Part shown: in pieces, positions 23,941-33,398 of the stretch
How positions within the stretch are numbered: position 1 is the first letter of the stretch
How the letters are laid out: every line of letters begins with the position of its first letter
Source of the DNA: MGIIa-L3 sp11892u
Lineage (GTDB): Archaea; Thermoplasmatota; Poseidoniia; Poseidoniales; Poseidoniaceae
Length of the DNA: 45,054 nucleotides
Assembly (NCBI GenBank): GCA_965659685.1
Contig: CBFHXB010000018.1
Coordinates: 1-45,054 of the forward strand
Reading direction: 5' to 3'
The notes under the pieces: model-generated
The model's database searches: none
Seen by the model: the letters and a program-made list of their open reading frames with translations, nothing else
Told to the model about the DNA's origin: nothing
Position numbers and translations under genes: made by a program

Positions 23941-25221
23941 GTGCGGTTCGACGGGCTTCACGCTCACATGTCGTCCAGCGAAGCAGCCTCGACGCGTGGG
24001 ACCTCCAATGCTCGTGAGGAACGAGCGGCCCTCGAAGGCATGCTCCGCGGCTACCCCGTGGAGCAACTCGTCGAGGAAGTCATGACCGCTTGGGAAGAGC
24101 TGGCCGAACGCAACGACGAGGTCGTCGAAGCAAAGCAACGCCTCCGCGTCATGGAGCTCGACCTGGCCGAACGGGCCGACGAAGTGGCCCCTGAAGTCAA
24201 ACGCCTCAAGCACGTTGAACAAGAAGCGAGCGAGGCGCAAGCCCGCATCGTCCACCTGGAGCGGTTGCTCGAAGACGCACGAGAAGAGGCGGCGATGCAC
24301 GCCGCATCGGTGTCCGCTGAAGAACGGAAAAGGCTCAGTGGAGAAGTCGAGCGCCTTGGCACCCTCTGTGAGGAACAAGACCAGGTCATCGGCGAAATGG
24401 AAGAGCGGGTTGAACGGATGGTCGTGGCATTGGAGCGCGCCGCCGATGCAGGCTTGACCTCCGTGACGGCGGACGAAGTGCGGCGACTCAAGCAACTCAA
24501 CGACGAAGCACAAAGCGCCCTCGCCGGTGAACAAGCAAGCGTTCGGAACCTCGAGGAAGAACGCCAGCGTCTGCGCGACATTGCTGACCGCCTCCGTGGC
24601 CTCATCGACGTGCGGGATCAACGCCTTGCGGAGCTGGAAGATCAGGTCGAACGGGTGATGAGTGGCCCGAAGTCCATCTCGGCAGAGCACGATTACCTGG
24701 TTGAGCAAATCGAGGACCTCAAGCGCCGATTGCTTGAGCGAAACCGCGAGTACGAATCCCTGCGTCGTCGCGAACGCCGTCTCCACAACGACGTGTTTGA
24801 ACGCGATGAGCGCCTCCAACAGATGACGCTCACCATGACCGATCTTGAGGCGGCCCTGCAAGACCGCACGGCAGAATTGCGTGATCTCGAGGCTCGGGCC
24901 GCCAATGCCGAGGACGAAGTGGAGCGCCAACGCCGCGGCGAGCGCACGCGCGAAGTGGTCGGCAAGGCATTCTCGGACACCCTCGGATTGGTCCGTGGAC
25001 ACGATCAGCGCGAGGCGGCTCGGGCGGCATACGCCGATGCGCCGGACGTGGAACGGCGGATCACTTCCCCGACCGTCAAGGACATGGAAGACCTTGCAGA
25101 AGGCGGTCAAATTGACCTCAACGTGGACGTGGAGGCGGTTCCGGTTGGAACCGCACTCGACGAGGACCGTCCTCCCGCACCCGGTGGCAAAGGCGACCCG
25201 GTGGTCTACGACGAAGACTGA
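23941..25221 (+). CDS. Long coiled-coil protein with DivIVA-like N-terminus
   Basis: 426 residues from a GTG with GGAAGG about nine bases upstream. A short disordered start is followed by MLRGYPVEQLVEEVMTAWEE and LAERNDEV, which resembles the DivIVA/GpsB N-terminal signature (RGY-x4-V then a coiled coil). Nearly continuous heptads then run from about residue 35 to 345, rich in Glu, Arg and Leu. The C-terminus (about 355-426) is a disordered acidic tail. There are no membrane segments or enzymatic motifs. Placement behind the actin gene makes a cytoskeletal scaffold or polar-organising role plausible; this is inference. It overlaps the convergent GGGP synthase gene by 16 bases. Confidence 0.75.
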   Translation: MRFDGLHAHMSSSEAASTRGTSNAREERAALEGMLRGYPVEQLVEEVMTAWEELAERNDEVVEAKQRLRVMELDLAERADEVAPEVKRLKHVEQEASEAQARIVHLERLLEDAREEAAMHAASVSAEERKRLSGEVERLGTLCEEQDQVIGEMEERVERMVVALERAADAGLTSVTADEVRRLKQLNDEAQSALAGEQASVRNLEEERQRLRDIADRLRGLIDVRDQRLAELEDQVERVMSGPKSISAEHDYLVEQIEDLKRRLLERNREYESLRRRERRLHNDVFERDERLQQMTLTMTDLEAALQDRTAELRDLEARAANAEDEVERQRRGERTREVVGKAFSDTLGLVRGHDQREAARAAYADAPDVERRITSPTVKDMEDLAEGGQIDLNVDVEAVPVGTALDEDRPPAPGGKGDPVVYDED

Positions 25222-26027
25222 GGCCTCAGACCGCTGAGAACGTCGTCCAGTGCTTGCGTCAATGCAGCCGTATCGCCCGTTTCTTCGATGAGCGTCCCGG
25301 TGACGACCCAGTCGGCTCCGGCTTCGACCGCGTGCTGCACCGATGCAGCGTCGCGGAGGCCACCGCCGACCATCAGCGTGAGTCCATCCACGTCGCGAGC
25401 GGCACGAATGAGTGCGGGGTTGACTGGAGCGTCGGCCCCTGAACCCGCCTCGAGGTAGAGCAAACGGAAGCCGTACATGGAAGCGGTCAGGGCATTCGCC
25501 TTGACGCGGCCCACGTCCTCTGGCATCACCAAATCGGCCTGGCCAACGCGCCCAACCTCTCCACCAGGGGCCATCACAAGGTAGCCCGTGGGCACGGTGT
25601 CAATGCCGAATTGCGCGATGTAGGGGGCGCCACGTACCTGTTCTGAGACAAGGAAGCGGGGGTCGGTGCTGTTCATGAGCATCATGAACAGGATGCCGTC
25701 CGCGGCCGGGGAGAGGGCGTGGGCGCCACCGGGGAACAGCACCACAGGAACGTGCCACTTGCCCTCGTCCCCTTCGGGGTTCTGAGAAGCGGCCATGGCT
25801 GCGAGGTCAAGCGCGTCTTGAATCGCGGTGCAGGTGGCGTGCACGACGTTGTCGGGCGTGTCGGTCGAGCCGCCCACCAAAATCAGCCGTGTGCCCCGTT
25901 CAACCGCCACAAGGGCGCGCCGCGCGGCCAATTCGACGTCCTGCTTGCCCGGATCGATGAGCAAGGCGTGCCGTGGTCCCACCTTGGCCGTCACATGGGC
26001 CAACACATCGCCGTGCTCTGAACGCAT
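25206..26027 (-). CDS. Geranylgeranylglyceryl phosphate synthase
   Basis: 273 residues from the ATG at 26027 (a GTG at 26045 is possible). It joins geranylgeranyl diphosphate to sn-glycerol-1-phosphate, the first step specific to archaeal ether lipids. The TIM-barrel motifs are all present: LLIDPGKQ, ILVGGSTDT, YLEAGSGADAPV, LMVGGGLRD and DWVVTGTLIEE. The frame stays open much further upstream, but that part lies antisense to the ABC exporter and shows no family features. It is the clearest evidence for archaeal membranes in the window. Divergent from the exporter across a 69-base gap. Confidence 0.9.
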   Translation of the reverse strand: MRSEHGDVLAHVTAKVGPRHALLIDPGKQDVELAARRALVAVERGTRLILVGGSTDTPDNVVHATCTAIQDALDLAAMAASQNPEGDEGKWHVPVVLFPGGAHALSPAADGILFMMLMNSTDPRFLVSEQVRGAPYIAQFGIDTVPTGYLVMAPGGEVGRVGQADLVMPEDVGRVKANALTASMYGFRLLYLEAGSGADAPVNPALIRAARDVDGLTLMVGGGLRDAASVQHAVEAGADWVVTGTLIEETGDTAALTQALDDVLSGLRPQSSS

Positions 26028-26096
26028 CTCGACCGGTTTGACCACGGGGCAGAGGACGATAGCCGTTTGCTGCGCCAACCACCATGATGAAACCCA

Positions 26097-27884
26097 ATGG
26101 CACAAGCCCACATCATGGAAGAGCGGGGGGCCTTGCGACGGCTGTTCGGCCACGTCGCCCACCGTGCCGCGACCATTCGTTTGGCGGTCCTGTGCTCCAT
26201 TCTCAACAAAATCTGGGACCTTGCTCCGCCCTTGCTGATCGGCGTCGCTGTGGACGTGGTCGTGACCCAAGAGGAGTCGTTGCTCGCGTCCTATGGCGTC
26301 GTTGACCCATGGCACCAATTGCTGCTGCTGTCCGTCGTCACCGTGGCCATTTGGGCGTTGGAATCCTTGTTCGAATACTGGTACGGCGTCCTGTGGCGGA
26401 ACCTTGCACAGAGCGTCCAGCACGACGTACGGATGGCGACCTTCGAACGCGTGCTGGGGCACGCCCCATCGTGGTTTGATGAACGGCGAAAGGGCGACTT
26501 GCTCGCGGTCCTCAACGACGACGTCAACCAACTCGAACGCTTCCTCGACAAAGGCGCAAACGACCTGTTGCAGGTGGGCACCACCGTGATCGTGGTCGGC
26601 GTGATTTTCTTCGCCATCGCCTGGGAAGTGGCGCTGCTTGCGTTCATGCCCGTGCCGCTCATCCTGTGGGGCTCCTTCCGCTACCAGCGCGCATTGGAGC
26701 CGAAGTACCTGAGCGTACGCGATGCAGCCGGGGACCTCAACGCCTTGCTTGAGAACGACATTGGAGGCATGACCACCATCCAATCCTTCACCGCGGAGCC
26801 TCTGGAAGCAGCGCGATTGATGGAACTCAGCGAAGCGTACCGGGCCCGGAACCGTGAGGCCATTCGCTTGTCCGCCGGCTTCGTTCCCCTGATCCGAATG
26901 GCCATCCTTGTCGGTTTCACGGGCACGTTGCTGCTCGGCGGCTGGTTCACCCTGGAAGGCACCCTTGAGGTCGGGGCATACTCGGTTCTCGTGTTCATGA
27001 CCCAGCGCCTCCTGTGGCCGCTGACCCGCCTTGGAGAGACCTTCGACCTCTACCAACGGGCGATGGCGTCCACGGCCCGAATCCTCGACCTCGTCGAATC
27101 CCCAGACAGTTTGATGGACGGCGAGGTCGATCCTTCAAGGGAGGAGGCCGCCTCGTCCTCCCTGCGTTTGGAGAACATCACCTTCGCCCACCCCGGGCGA
27201 GAAACGGTCCTCGACGGCGTCACCGTGGACATCGATGCCCAGACCACCGTGGGCATCGTCGGTTCAACGGGTTCGGGCAAAACCACGCTGATTCGGCTGC
27301 TGATGCGCTTCATCGACCCCGACGAAGGCGCCGTCACGTGGTGTGGACATGACCTCCGTTCATGGTCCACGCAATCCTTGCGCTCCAAGATGGCCTTGGT
27401 CGATCAGCACGTCACGCTCTTCCCGACAAGCGTGCTGGAGAACATTCGCTACGGGCGACCTGGGGCCAGCGACGAGGAGGTGAAGGAGGCGGCGAAGGCG
27501 GCCGAGGCGGATGCGTTCATCCGCTCCTTCCCGGACGGTTACGGCACCTTGGTCGGCGAAGGTGGTCACCGCCTGTCCGGCGGTCAGCGGCAGCGCCTGG
27601 CTTTGGCTCGGGCGGTGCTGAAGGACGCCCCCGTGCTCATTTTGGACGAAGCAACCTCGGCGGTGGACAACGAAACGGAAGCGGCCATCCAGCGCTCGCT
27701 CCACAACGTGTCCGAGGGACGCACGACGGTCATCATCGCCCATCGCCTGTCGACCGTTCGTCACGCGGACCGCATCTTGGTCCTCGAAGGAGGAGCGGTC
27801 GTCGAGTCGGGTTCCCACGAAGACCTGTTGGAACAACAAGGCCTCTACCATCGCCTTTGGTCCGTTCAGACGGGTTCAAGGTGA
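26097..27884 (+). CDS. ABC exporter, fused membrane and ATPase domains (MsbA-like)
   Basis: 595 residues, a standard half-transporter that works as a dimer. Six transmembrane helices occupy about residues 25-310. The nucleotide-binding domain has Walker A GSTGSGKTT, Q-loop LVDQHVTLFP, signature LSGGQRQRLALAR, Walker B VLILDEATSAVD and H-loop IIAHRLST, so it should be active. Members export lipids, peptides or drugs; the substrate cannot be told. The gene stops six bases before the end of the convergent acyltransferase. Confidence 0.92.
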   Translation: MAQAHIMEERGALRRLFGHVAHRAATIRLAVLCSILNKIWDLAPPLLIGVAVDVVVTQEESLLASYGVVDPWHQLLLLSVVTVAIWALESLFEYWYGVLWRNLAQSVQHDVRMATFERVLGHAPSWFDERRKGDLLAVLNDDVNQLERFLDKGANDLLQVGTTVIVVGVIFFAIAWEVALLAFMPVPLILWGSFRYQRALEPKYLSVRDAAGDLNALLENDIGGMTTIQSFTAEPLEAARLMELSEAYRARNREAIRLSAGFVPLIRMAILVGFTGTLLLGGWFTLEGTLEVGAYSVLVFMTQRLLWPLTRLGETFDLYQRAMASTARILDLVESPDSLMDGEVDPSREEAASSSLRLENITFAHPGRETVLDGVTVDIDAQTTVGIVGSTGSGKTTLIRLLMRFIDPDEGAVTWCGHDLRSWSTQSLRSKMALVDQHVTLFPTSVLENIRYGRPGASDEEVKEAAKAAEADAFIRSFPDGYGTLVGEGGHRLSGGQRQRLALARAVLKDAPVLILDEATSAVDNETEAAIQRSLHNVSEGRTTVIIAHRLSTVRHADRILVLEGGAVVESGSHEDLLEQQGLYHRLWSVQTGSR

Positions 27885-27890
27885 ACCGGT

Positions 27891-28883
27891 TCAGGCGTGT
27901 TTCAGTCCAGCCTCCAACGACCAACGGCGCCATGAATCGGGGCAAAGGGCGGCCAACGGCCACCACATCAACGTCAGCACCACCACCAGCACGGCCGACA
28001 AGGTCACGCTGGGCGAATCGATCGAACGGTTCAGCACCCAGAGCAAAGGCGTATGCGCGACGTAGACGGTCAAACTGAGGCGCCCAAGGCGGTTCAAAGA
28101 AGGAAGCCGGGCGAGCCACGCTCCGCTCGCCCACAGCAGCAAGACGCCGGTGCTGGCCGCCAACAAAAACGGAGGATTGGCCGGGAAGAAGGTCAGAAGG
28201 GCTTGCCCGTTTGGGCTGGTCGGTGCAGCCCAGGGCACGTCGGTCTGGAGTGCATGAACCAGCAGCGCAGCGCAGGTGACGATGCCCGCGGCAACCCAAC
28301 CCGTCGCTGGCCGTTGCATGGCTGCACCGTGGAGGCGCAACATGACGCCCAACCACGCCAACGCACACCACGGCACGAAGGGGTACAGTCCGGTCAGGAG
28401 AAGGTGCATGGCCACGTCTCCGGGTCCGTCAACGGCCACCCGCGCGTCCCACGCGGACGGGCCTTGGAGCGAGGGTGCGAAGAGGATCAGCAAGGGTGCA
28501 AGGATGGCGGTGACGCGTGCGGTTCGTTCAACGACTGGGGTGGCGTGGGTCCATGGAACGAGGGCCAACATCGCAAACAAGGACAGCACACCGGGCGTGA
28601 ACGGTTCGTAGAGGTGCGGGGCACACAGGTTCACCACCACTTGCGCACACAGCAACAGGCCTGCCCTGCGGAATCTTGAGGCAAAGGGCCGCGGCCTTCC
28701 CGCCGCCCCCCAACCGGCCAAGACCACGAACAAAGGAGCGGCCAGCCCGCCGAGTCCAGCCACAAGGTAGCCGAGGGCCGTCGTCTGCCCGATGGCGGGC
28801 GGTGGGGCCGTTGCCGCAACGTGAACCATGACCATCAAGAGTACGGCACAGCCACGGAGTGCGTCGATGTCGTCACGGCGCAC
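27891..28883 (-). CDS. Membrane acyltransferase-like protein (DUF1624/DUF418 type)
   Basis: 330 residues with about nine to ten hydrophobic segments. The start RRDDIDALRGCAVLLMVMVHVA is the conserved R-x-DxxRG...H element of the DUF1624/heparan-alpha-glucosaminide acetyltransferase and DUF418 families, and RLGRLSLTVYVAHTPL is their late helix motif. Such proteins move acyl or acetyl groups to sugars across the membrane. Only 30 bases separate it from purQ upstream on the same strand, so it may sit at the end of the purLQ transcript. Confidence 0.75.
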   Translation of the reverse strand: MRRDDIDALRGCAVLLMVMVHVAATAPPPAIGQTTALGYLVAGLGGLAAPLFVVLAGWGAAGRPRPFASRFRRAGLLLCAQVVVNLCAPHLYEPFTPGVLSLFAMLALVPWTHATPVVERTARVTAILAPLLILFAPSLQGPSAWDARVAVDGPGDVAMHLLLTGLYPFVPWCALAWLGVMLRLHGAAMQRPATGWVAAGIVTCAALLVHALQTDVPWAAPTSPNGQALLTFFPANPPFLLAASTGVLLLWASGAWLARLPSLNRLGRLSLTVYVAHTPLLWVLNRSIDSPSVTLSAVLVVVLTLMWWPLAALCPDSWRRWSLEAGLKHA

Positions 28884-28913
28884 GGTGGTGGAGGCCGTGG
28901 ACAGGGCACCACC

Positions 28914-29789
28914 TCAATTCGAGCGGTTTCGAACGTGTTCAACGGCGTTTCGGAAGATTTGCAGGCCTTCCCCTTCCCACGCTCCGAGGCTTCGCTCTTC
29001 GATGGGAATGCTCGCTTCCGCCTCCGGCGCCGTGTAGCGTGTGTGGTCCGGATGCAGCCACTTGGCATAGATCGCTTCAGGATGGGGCATCAACCCGAAC
29101 ACGAGTCCGGTGGCGTCGCAGACGCCCGCAATGTTGCGCGCAGAACCGTTTGGAGAAAGCGGGTAAGGCAGACGTTCATCGCTCCGGCCTTCGCCCTTGG
29201 GCGTGGTCGGGTCGACGTACCGTACCACGAGTTGGTGGGCTTCGTCCATCGCGTCAAGCACCGCTTCATCCTCAACGACGAAACGGCCCTCGCCGTGCCG
29301 CACCGGGCAATCGATGCGGGTGAGGCCCTGCGTCCACACGCAAGGGCTCTCGGGGTCGAATTCGAGGGTCACCCAACGGTCTTCATAGCGGCCACTTTCG
29401 TTCAGCGCCAAGGACGCGCGCTGTTCAAAGTCGGGCGTGAGGTCACCGTTGGCAGGGGGGCCCGGCAACAGTCCGGTCTTGACCAAGACCTGGAAGCCGT
29501 TGCAAATGCCGATGACCGGGCCACCGTTCGCGACAAAGTCACGCAGCGGTTCGCGCAGCGCGAAGCGCAAACGGTTCCCAAGCAGACGACCGCTCCCGAG
29601 GTGGTCACCAAAGGAGAACCCGCCGGGAATGGCCAAAATGTCGTAGGAGGAAAGCAGGTCCGGTGAGGCGATGAGCCGGTTGACGTGGAGGCGCTCGGCT
29701 TCTGCACCCACAAGGCGGAACACCGCTGCAGTTTCGTGATCGCAGTTGATCCCGAAGCCAAACAACACCGCAACACGAACGGTGGACAT
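28914..29789 (-). CDS. purQ: FGAM synthase glutaminase subunit PurQ
   Basis: 291 residues, longer than the typical 220-230 of bacterial small PurQ and nearer the archaeal/long class. It supplies ammonia from glutamine to PurL in step four of purine synthesis. Class I amidotransferase features: AIPGGFSFGDHLGSG, the nucleophile in GICNGFQVL, and the His-Glu pair in GLMPHPEA. Its ATG overlaps the purL stop (ATGA), so the two are made together. Confidence 0.92.
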   Translation of the reverse strand: MSTVRVAVLFGFGINCDHETAAVFRLVGAEAERLHVNRLIASPDLLSSYDILAIPGGFSFGDHLGSGRLLGNRLRFALREPLRDFVANGGPVIGICNGFQVLVKTGLLPGPPANGDLTPDFEQRASLALNESGRYEDRWVTLEFDPESPCVWTQGLTRIDCPVRHGEGRFVVEDEAVLDAMDEAHQLVVRYVDPTTPKGEGRSDERLPYPLSPNGSARNIAGVCDATGLVFGLMPHPEAIYAKWLHPDHTRYTAPEAEASIPIEERSLGAWEGEGLQIFRNAVEHVRNRSN

Positions 29790-32700
29790 CAGCGCTCACC
29801 CCCAACGGGAAGGGCGAGTGGAGCCTTCCATGCGGCCACCATGTCGTCAACGGCCACGTCGATCAGCACGTCATAACCGTCCTCGACCACCAGACGCCCT
29901 CCGGCGACCACGAGGCCGATGAGCGTCAGGCCGTGTTGTTCCAGCGCATCGCACACCTCGGCTTCGTGAAGCGCTTCGACGCCGATGACGATGCGCCCGA
30001 GGGACTCGCCCCAGAGTTGTCCGAAGGTGTCTGCGCCATCGAGGCCGAGGCCATCGAGGTCGATCATCGCGCCGCGGCGTCCTCCAATGCACATTTCGGC
30101 CAAGGCAACGCCAAGTCCGCCCTCGGAGCAATCGTGGGCGGTGCGAATGCGTCCCGCTGCAATTTCAACGGACAAAGCGGCGTAGGCCTCGCGTTGAGCC
30201 TCAGGGTCATCCATGGCGGGAACGGTCCCGCCGATGCCGGCGGCTTCGCCGGCTTCGCTGAGCATGCTCGCCACTTCTGAGGCCCCGAGCTCCTGCCTGC
30301 AGCGGCCGAAGAGGTAGAGGCGTTCGCCTTCTCGCTTCAGGTCCGAGGTGGCGGTCATCCTCACGTCAGGATGATCGCCAAAGAGCGAGAACAGCATGGT
30401 GGGAGGGATGGAAATCTTGTCCGCACCGCTTCCGTAGTCGTTCTTCATCGAATCCTTGCCTGAGACGCATGGGACCCGATAGGCTCTGCACATCCGTTCC
30501 AGCTCACGGTTGGCACGAACGAGTTGGGCGAGTTTGAACCGCCCGTCTGGGGTTTTCTCAGAGACGATTGGGTCGGGCCAACAGAAGTTGTCGAGGCCCG
30601 CCATTCGGTCGACGTCAATGCCCACGCACACCGCGTTTCGCACCGCCTCGTCGACCGCAGCCACGACCATGGCTCCTGCGTCAAGATCGGCATAGCGAGG
30701 TACGATGCCGTTGCTGATCACAAGGCCGCGGCTGGAGCCGTGCAGTGGAGCGATGACGGCGGCGTCTGCGGGACCGTCGCGCTCAACGCCCACGAAGGGT
30801 TTGACCGCGGTTTGGGCGATGACCTCGTGGTCGTATTGACGCACCCAGTCTTCCTTGCTGGCCACGTTTGGTCGGGCGAGCAAGCGGAGCAGGAGGTCGT
30901 TGTGGTCGGGGGTTTCCGGCGCAACGAATGTGGCGTGCTCCGGCGGGGACCACACGCTCTCCAGGCGAAGTTGTGGAACGCCGTCATGGAGGAACTCCAG
31001 AGGCAACAAGGCGACGACATCGTCGCCGTGCCGCACCAAAAAGCGCCCGTCGTCGGTGAAGGTGGCGACCACGGTCGCTTCCACTTCGTGGATGGCGGCC
31101 ATCGCCTCGAAGGCTTCGGCATGATGCGGGTGGACGGCGACGGTCATCCGCTCTTGGGATTCGGAGACGAGGATTTCCCACGCTGAGAGGCCCACTTGCT
31201 TCAGCGGAGCTGCGGCGAGGTCGATCTCCACGCCGCCCGTCTGTTCGGCCATCTCGCCGATGGACGAAGAGATGCCCCCCGCACCGTTGTCGGTGATGCT
31301 GGCGATGAGGCCCGCATCGCGGGCTTCGAGGATCATGTCGAGCATTTTCTTCTGCGTGATGGGGTCGCCGATTTGCACGGCGCTCGAGGGGGAGTCTTCG
31401 GTCAACTCAAGCGAGGAAAAGGTGGCCCCGTGAATGCCGTCTGCACCGATGCGCCCCCCGACCATGTACACCAAATCGCCCGGTTCTGCGGTCTTGGCAT
31501 GACCCGGGCGGCCGTCGGGCAAGGTGGCCGGCATCAGGCCGACCGTGCCGCAGTACACCAGCGGCTTGCCGATGTAACGGTCGTCGAAGACGATCGCTCC
31601 GTTCACCGTTGGGATGCCCGATTCGTTGCCACCGACGCGAACGCCTGCATGCACGCCACGAAGCACTCGGCTGGGATGGAAGAGGTTGGACGGAAGGTCG
31701 CCTTCCCAATTGGGTGGACCGAAGCAGAACACGTCGGTGTTGGCGATGGGACGGGCGCCCAGCCCGGTGCCCAGAATGTCCCGGTTGACGCCGACGATGC
31801 CGGTCATGGCCCCGCCGTACGGGTCGAGCGCCGATGGCGAATTGTGGGTTTCTGCCTTCATGCACACGCTCCACTCGTCGTCCCAAGCGATGACGCCTGA
31901 GTTGTCGTGGAACACAGAAAGAAGCCACGGCATTTGCTCCTGCATGTCGAGGGTGGGTCGCATGATGTGCGTCTTGAACAGGGAATCGATCTCCGTGTCC
32001 TCGCCGGTCTCCTCGTCACGGTGATGGATGTGGGCGGCGAAGATCTTGTGCTTGCAATGCTCGCTCCACGTCTGCGCCAAACACTCCAACTCCACGTCGG
32101 TCGGGGCGTGGGGAGGCAGGCCAAGCGCAGCGCGCGCCGCCTGAACCTCGGGGTCGCGGTAATGGTCACGGATGGTTTGCATTTCCTCGAGGTTCAAGGC
32201 AAGCAGTCCTTCCTCGGAGAGGCGAATCAGCGCCTCGTCCTCGATTTCGAGATCCACGGCGGCGGGGGGTTGTGCTTCGACGGCGGGTCGCTCGGGATAG
32301 CCGAGTTGTCGCCAACCGTCCGCGCCAGGCGCCGATTGAATCAGGGCACGCTCGATGAGGGGGTTGTGCAAACTGGCCGCGATGGCCGCCTCATCGGCGC
32401 CGTCAGGCAGGCCGTAGAAGGCATAGGTCAAGTCCGTCGCGACGCCTGTTCCTTCGACCTTCGCCTCTGGGAAGAGGGTCCGCAAGCCGTCCAGGGCGGC
32501 GCTGCCTGCGTTGTCCGTCACGCCCGGCTTGAAGCCGATGGTGACGACGAGGTCCGGTGCATCTGGGAACAGGGTGTCGTCGTCAAGCCATGCCGAAGCA
32601 AGGCGGCCGACTTCGATGATTGGATCCACGAACAGGTCGTCAACGCGTTCGCCAAGGACATCGGTGGGCATGGGGCTTCGCACCACAAACCCACAGATGG

Positions 32701-32821
32701 AACGCACCTGAGCAACGTCGAGTTCGAGGTCTTGCATGAGCCGTGCTTTGACGACGTTGCCGCGCACGTCCACGGATTGTCCGTCGAGCCTCGGGGTCAC
32801 CTCAACGCGGACGTCGTGCAT
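29789..32821 (-). CDS. purL: FGAM synthase PurL with two fused N-terminal PurS-like domains
   Basis: 1010 residues from the ATG at 32821 (six codons inside the longest frame). The first 200 residues hold two PurS-type ferredoxin-like domains: about 1-75 (HDVRVEVTPRLDGQ...) and about 88-165 (LVVTIGFKPGVTDNAGSAAL). PurS normally is a separate 80-residue subunit bridging PurL and PurQ. The rest is the PurL synthetase: TWSEHCKHKIF with the active-site His, KAETHNSPSALDPYGGA, VGGNESGIP, MVGGRIGADGIHGATFSS and DNGAGGISSS. It catalyses ATP-dependent conversion of FGAR to FGAM. No separate purS is present in the window. The fusion explains the 1-kb excess over small PurL. Confidence 0.92.
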   Translation of the reverse strand: MHDVRVEVTPRLDGQSVDVRGNVVKARLMQDLELDVAQVRSICGFVVRSPMPTDVLGERVDDLFVDPIIEVGRLASAWLDDDTLFPDAPDLVVTIGFKPGVTDNAGSAALDGLRTLFPEAKVEGTGVATDLTYAFYGLPDGADEAAIAASLHNPLIERALIQSAPGADGWRQLGYPERPAVEAQPPAAVDLEIEDEALIRLSEEGLLALNLEEMQTIRDHYRDPEVQAARAALGLPPHAPTDVELECLAQTWSEHCKHKIFAAHIHHRDEETGEDTEIDSLFKTHIMRPTLDMQEQMPWLLSVFHDNSGVIAWDDEWSVCMKAETHNSPSALDPYGGAMTGIVGVNRDILGTGLGARPIANTDVFCFGPPNWEGDLPSNLFHPSRVLRGVHAGVRVGGNESGIPTVNGAIVFDDRYIGKPLVYCGTVGLMPATLPDGRPGHAKTAEPGDLVYMVGGRIGADGIHGATFSSLELTEDSPSSAVQIGDPITQKKMLDMILEARDAGLIASITDNGAGGISSSIGEMAEQTGGVEIDLAAAPLKQVGLSAWEILVSESQERMTVAVHPHHAEAFEAMAAIHEVEATVVATFTDDGRFLVRHGDDVVALLPLEFLHDGVPQLRLESVWSPPEHATFVAPETPDHNDLLLRLLARPNVASKEDWVRQYDHEVIAQTAVKPFVGVERDGPADAAVIAPLHGSSRGLVISNGIVPRYADLDAGAMVVAAVDEAVRNAVCVGIDVDRMAGLDNFCWPDPIVSEKTPDGRFKLAQLVRANRELERMCRAYRVPCVSGKDSMKNDYGSGADKISIPPTMLFSLFGDHPDVRMTATSDLKREGERLYLFGRCRQELGASEVASMLSEAGEAAGIGGTVPAMDDPEAQREAYAALSVEIAAGRIRTAHDCSEGGLGVALAEMCIGGRRGAMIDLDGLGLDGADTFGQLWGESLGRIVIGVEALHEAEVCDALEQHGLTLIGLVVAGGRLVVEDGYDVLIDVAVDDMVAAWKAPLALPVGGER

Positions 32822-32927
32822 GATGCTCCCTCGGTGCATTCGTCAGGCGCTGAGCACGCTCCTTGAACACTTTGACCGATGCGCCTTCTTGCGTGGGTCG
32901 GCGACAGGTGTTGATAGCCCCGCTCGC

Positions 32928-33206
32928 ATGCCGAATTCTATGCAGCCCAAGCGACCAGAAGAAGGGGGCATCGTCTGCCCGCATTGTTTGCACGTGATGA
33001 CCGGACGGGAAACCGAACCGCATGGCAAGCGAGAGGTGGTTCCGGAGCACACCACGGATTGGCCGAGGTGGACCTTGGCCAGCATCCGAAACCCTGGTGA
33101 TCCGTTGAACAAAGGCGCCGACGCCATCAAGCAAATCTGGTGCGGCGCGTGCCATGCCCTGCTGCACACCGCCTTTCTGCCATGGCAACCAAAACGAACG
33201 CACTGA
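32928..33206 (+). CDS. Small zinc-binding protein, function unknown
   Basis: 92 residues from the ATG at 32928 (or 88 from 32940). Two Cys pairs, IVCPHCLHVM and WCGACHALLH, sit about 50 residues apart and would form a zinc ribbon; nearby His residues could also bind. Divergent from purL. Its stop codon directly abuts the stop of the ZIP-like fragment on the other strand (TGA next to TCA). No family recognised. Confidence 0.6.
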   Translation: MPNSMQPKRPEEGGIVCPHCLHVMTGRETEPHGKREVVPEHTTDWPRWTLASIRNPGDPLNKGADAIKQIWCGACHALLHTAFLPWQPKRTH

Positions 33207-33398
33207 TCAGTGGGCGTGCCCCAAACCAAGCAGTTCAGCAAGCACGAGAAGCGAGGCCAGCGCGATGAATCCGGCCACGGCGAAGGCGAGGTCGCTCCTC
33301 TCCGTCTCGGGCCGATGCACGTCAGGTAAGGTTTCCATGGTCGCCACATAGAGCAGGATGCCGCCAAGCATGTCGGACACCGCCGTAATACTCTTCAT
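33207..33398 (-). pseudogene. ZIP metal-transporter C-terminal remnant or microprotein
   Basis: 63 residues. LGGILLYVATMETLPDVH followed by a short charged loop and LAFAVAGFIALASLLVLAEL resembles the last two helices of ZIP (zinc/iron permease) transporters, where a Gly-x-x-LYVA...E-x-LPE helix carries metal ligands. The other six or so helices are absent and the codons upstream are immediately the intergenic region of the NikR-like gene. No TATA box lies at a proper distance before the ATG, which favours a decayed gene over an expressed microprotein. The C-terminus GLGHAH is His-bearing. Confidence 0.55.

Noticed and set aside
26028..27056. Extension of the GGGP synthase frame across the ABC exporter
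   Set aside because: Antisense to an ABC exporter with complete motifs; the family match begins only at 26027.
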